DNA of 64,000 nt from Apostichopus japonicus (Eukaryota > Echinodermata > Holothuroidea > Aspidochirotida > Stichopodidae), in NCBI RefSeq assembly GCF_037975245.1, contig NC_092576.1:39987111-40051110 (forward strand), written 5' to 3'. Shown piece by piece: positions 60,843-64,000 of the stretch (its first letter is position 1; every line of letters starts with the position of its first letter). The notes beneath the pieces were generated by a model. The model was given only the letters and a program-made list of their open reading frames with translations. It searched no databases and was not told the origin of the DNA. The position numbers and the translations under genes are program-made.

Positions 60843-62234
60843 GTAAGAAAATACTACTAATAACGAGTTTGTATACGTTAAAACTCAAACGTACTCTCTT
60901 AGCTTTGAGTTATAATATAGGTATACACCACATTAATATACAATCGGTGGTGTGTTGATAGGAAGAGCAAATTAAGGAACTGGATGAAAATGTGTTTTTT
61001 TTTCTTCTTTTTTCCTTCCTTTTTACCCAAAATGCAAGTAAGGAAGCTTCAATTGGGATTTTCTACTCTAAGTTATTTCAGACATTCGTGAAACCATATA
61101 CATTTTGTGAATAACGATCGTGCATTTTATCGTATTATTATGTATTTAGTTATTATAGGTGTTGCACACAGACATTTGGTTGCGCATTGATGTTAAGAAT
61201 CGTCTATCAACCAAAGAAATATTTTAATATGAGAACTTAACCTGGTTTCGATGTAGAAATCACGGAGTGAAATTCAAAGAATTCCGAATGAGTTTCAAGT
61301 ACAATTTTTAATTTTTGGAGGCGTTCATGCGTTCTAACTACTTTATTTTCCAGTTAATTCCATGTCAATAGTTCCTCCCTTATGTTAGAAAATGTACCTT
61401 ATTGTCTGTCACGGCTACTCTGAGTGCATCTTGTCAATACGTTTAATTTTAAGTACCCCGTTTTGGATTATTCCTGTATCATGTTACCATGTCGTTCATG
61501 CATCATCGTGTACCAATTCGCAACTGAATGCAAATATTCTACCCGTATGGAAATATATACTGGATGACAACAAGGACGATATTATTTCCAGCCAAGCAAA
61601 GTTTAATGTTTTTGTTGCTGTTTATCATGGCCCATACTTTATGATGTCAAGACACATTGTGTTCAAACGAACTGACTAGATTGTTCGATATACATGTGAA
61701 ATGAGAATCGGTATCGCGTACCACTCATTTGGTGATATTTTAACATAATACTTGTATAAGCCTGCACTTATAGAAGTTGTTAGTGGTTCTGATTTTTTTT
61801 TTATTTCAACTAAATCATAAAGTCGATTGAACAAACTTTTTGTTTTCTGTGATACGAAGTGTTTGTGTGGAATACCAATTTCGTTTAGCAACGATATTCA
61901 TATGAGAAAACTAGTCATATATTATCAGCTCTATGGAGTATAGCATAGAAAATTATGTTTGTCCTGTTACGCATCGTAACAAAAGTAATGCAGTTTTATT
62001 TATTGTTTCTATTGACGGAGTACAAGTATACAAGTATAGCGTGTATCACCATGAACAACTTGAATGAAGAAAATGTTTAAGATTCTAAATAGTAGATCCT
62101 CTTTGAAAATAAACTACCGTAATATGCCTACAACTAGATACTGTCACAATGCAGAGCTATCGTCTTTAGTGCCGGATTAATATGTATTTATTGTTCATTT
62201 ACAAAAATGTACAATATGTACATTCGTTGGTAAG

Positions 62235-62327
<93 letters not shown>

Positions 62328-62454
62328 ATGAATTTCAGAAGATCATAATAAGTTCCCATTATTTCGTTATTTATTAAAACATAGCTTTATAAATGTAGTC
62401 TGCATATAAATATATGAATCAATACTACAAGTAATTACCGATCTCGTGTCATTT
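60843..62454. other. Intronic or intergenic stretch, no exon recognised
   Basis: AT-rich, with a (TA)n tract at 62238-62323. I looked for a further Ig or transmembrane exon of the plus-strand gene and saw none. Confidence 0.5.
62238..62323 (+). repeat. (TA)n microsatellite
   Basis: Pure TA run of about 86 bases. Confidence 0.97.
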
Positions 62455-63862
62455 ACGTCTACTTTAATGATGCTCTTTGTGTAATAATCTCAACTATATG
62501 TCTATTACTTCGCAGTATCCCTGGAATCAGTGTGCCCAACACTGCGTGGTGATAAAACGTATGTGCATGCTGGTGATACTTGCACGGACAATATATATCT
62601 CAAATATTACACGTATGTAATTTTATGCTTACATATTTATAATCGTAGTGTAACTTTTCAATCTCTAAGGGACTAGTCAGAAAGTTACATTCATATCGCC
62701 TTACCTACAGCCATCTACAACACACAGATTTGCCATACGCTTGAATCCGATTTGATTTTGAGCGCTTTACAAAGTAAGAAGAAACAATGTAAAATTAAAG
62801 TCAGGATATAATCCTGTTTTCTCCATTTCATCACATACCCTTTCACTTGGAATAAAGAAATAGTTTGCTCATTGTGTTCAACATATTCTACCTTTCTGAG
62901 TTTTGTAGGGTAAATGCGAATTGCACAGTGTACATTCACGTTCGCTCACTGTTAAGTCTGGATAGTTTAATTCGCATATGCTGTGTGCTAATTTGATTAA
63001 GTATTAACTGAATGAGGAAATGGCCTTCAGAAGGTGTTAATTTGTTTCACATTATTTTGATCTTTAATATAACAAAGGTTTATTAGAATTGTATGCATAT
63101 AAAGATAAACAATCAATTGTATGAATTAGCAGACGTGCTTTCAAGGGAAGATTGGAAAGTTTCATTTTATTATTCGGGGTTATCAAGGGGGGGGGGGGGG
63201 GGGGTGAGCTATCTCCGCTCATTGCTCCATCCTGGCTTAGTCCATAATGTTACTACTGATAACAGATCTCATGTTATGTAGGTCTACGTTAACGGTACTC
63301 CTTGTCTACTATTCTCAACTGTATTTCTCTTACTCGCAGTATTCCTGGATTCATTGGGCTTAACACTGCGTCGTGAAAACACCTATATGCATGGTGATGA
63401 TCATTTCTTTGGCTTGCTTTGCGTTTTCACATACCATATATATCTCAAATAGTACACGTATGTCATGTTATCCTTACGTACTTGTACTTGCAATATAACT
63501 TTTCACCCCTTATTGTCATAACTAGCGGATTTCATGCATACCTTATATCGACAGAGATATTTAATCTCTCATGGACTAGTCAGAAAGTCACATTCATAAA
63601 GCCTTACCTTGAGCCATGTACAACACACATGTGTGCCGTTAATCTGAAACCATATTGATTTCCACGCTTTACAAATATAAAAAGAAACGATGTTACAATT
63701 AAAACCAGGATATGATCCTGTTTTTCCATTTCCTCACTTAGACTTTCACTTAGAATAAGGAAGTGATTTGCTGATTGTGTTCAACGTATTCTACCTTTCT
63801 GGGATGTGTAGGGTAAAAGCGAAACGTACAGTATACATTCACTTTCGCTCACTGTTTAATAT
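62455..63862 (+). repeat. Imperfect tandem duplication (62455-62956 and 63283-63862)
   Basis: Two direct copies offset by 824 bases at the start and 903 at the end, because copy 2 has about 80 extra bases near 63490-63580. Shared landmarks: CGCAGTAT(C/T)CCTGGA, GACTAGTCAGAAAGT, GATAT(A/G)ATCCTGTTTT, TTCAACATATTCTACCTTTCT (one change) and TTCGCTCACTGTT. A poly-G run (63187-63204) lies between the copies. Confidence 0.88.
62516..62605 (+). pseudogene. Possible truncated Ig-exon start, duplicated at 63340
   Basis: After an acceptor-like TTACTTCGCAG, phase 1 reading gives VSLESVCPTLRGDKTYVHAG and then loses Ig character. The copy at 63340 reads VFLDSLGLTLRRENTYMHGD and soon ends. The opening V...P...C/L and the phase resemble the Ig exons of this window, but no cysteine-tryptophan core follows. 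Relic or chance. Confidence 0.3.
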
Positions 63863-64000
63863 CCTCAAATTGATTTCTTTTTTAATGTTATTTTTAGCCT
63901 TTCAATTTGTTTTCTTTCAAGCCTGGTCATTTAATTAAAAAAAAAAATGCAATAATGAAAGCTAAAAAAATGATTTAACAAATTTCCGTGTAATGCTCAG

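Overview
The window is AT-rich animal nuclear DNA. It has multi-exon genes with GT-AG introns, many degraded transposons, long (TA)n microsatellites and large stretches without genes. NACHT proteins with a short degenerate C-terminal region, an SAMD3-like gene, and this mix of LINE, hAT, MULE and CACTA-like elements suggest an invertebrate deuterostome, most likely an echinoderm and perhaps a sea cucumber. The organism call is inference only. Exon models were built by hand from splice consensus and codon phase; there is no transcript support.

Left part (1-7.6 kb, minus strand): eight consecutive exons of an SAMD3-like gene with an N-terminal SAM domain. The gene runs off the left edge. About 96% of its second intron is an intact 828-codon reading frame on the same strand, encoding two C2H2 fingers and a CACTA/EnSpm-like DDE transposase. 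From 7.6 to 16.5 kb lie mostly gene-free DNA, two exons of a partial NACHT-receptor paralogue (11.1-14.0 kb) and a broken LINE.

Centre (16.6-41.4 kb, minus strand): the most notable locus. Ten exons with matching phases join into one frame of 1133 codons plus a stop: signal peptide, four Ig-like units, one transmembrane helix, a short cytoplasmic linker that includes a 22-nt microexon, a NACHT NTPase with intact Walker A and B, and a degenerate C-terminal region. I read this as an Ig-TM-NACHT receptor, joining a cell-surface recognition part and an NLR-type switch in one chain. Its first two exons lie 14.3 kb upstream, so the join across that intron is the least certain part. Skipping the microexon would stop translation 12 codons later and leave a membrane Ig protein without NACHT. 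The large intron holds a CCGG-rich hAT-like MITE, duplicated repeats, a TGACCT-rich tandem duplication, a 4.1 kb terminal-inverted-repeat transposon with a broken gene, and a LINE 3' end.

Right part (41.5-64 kb): a MULE remnant, a long inverted repeat between (TA)n tracts, dispersed repeat copies, and little coding sequence until 59.8 kb. There a plus-strand gene starts with a signal peptide and two Ig-like domains from the same broad group. Beyond it is an imperfect tandem duplication carrying what may be broken Ig exon starts. Together the Ig-type genes and fragments look like part of a fast-changing receptor cluster.
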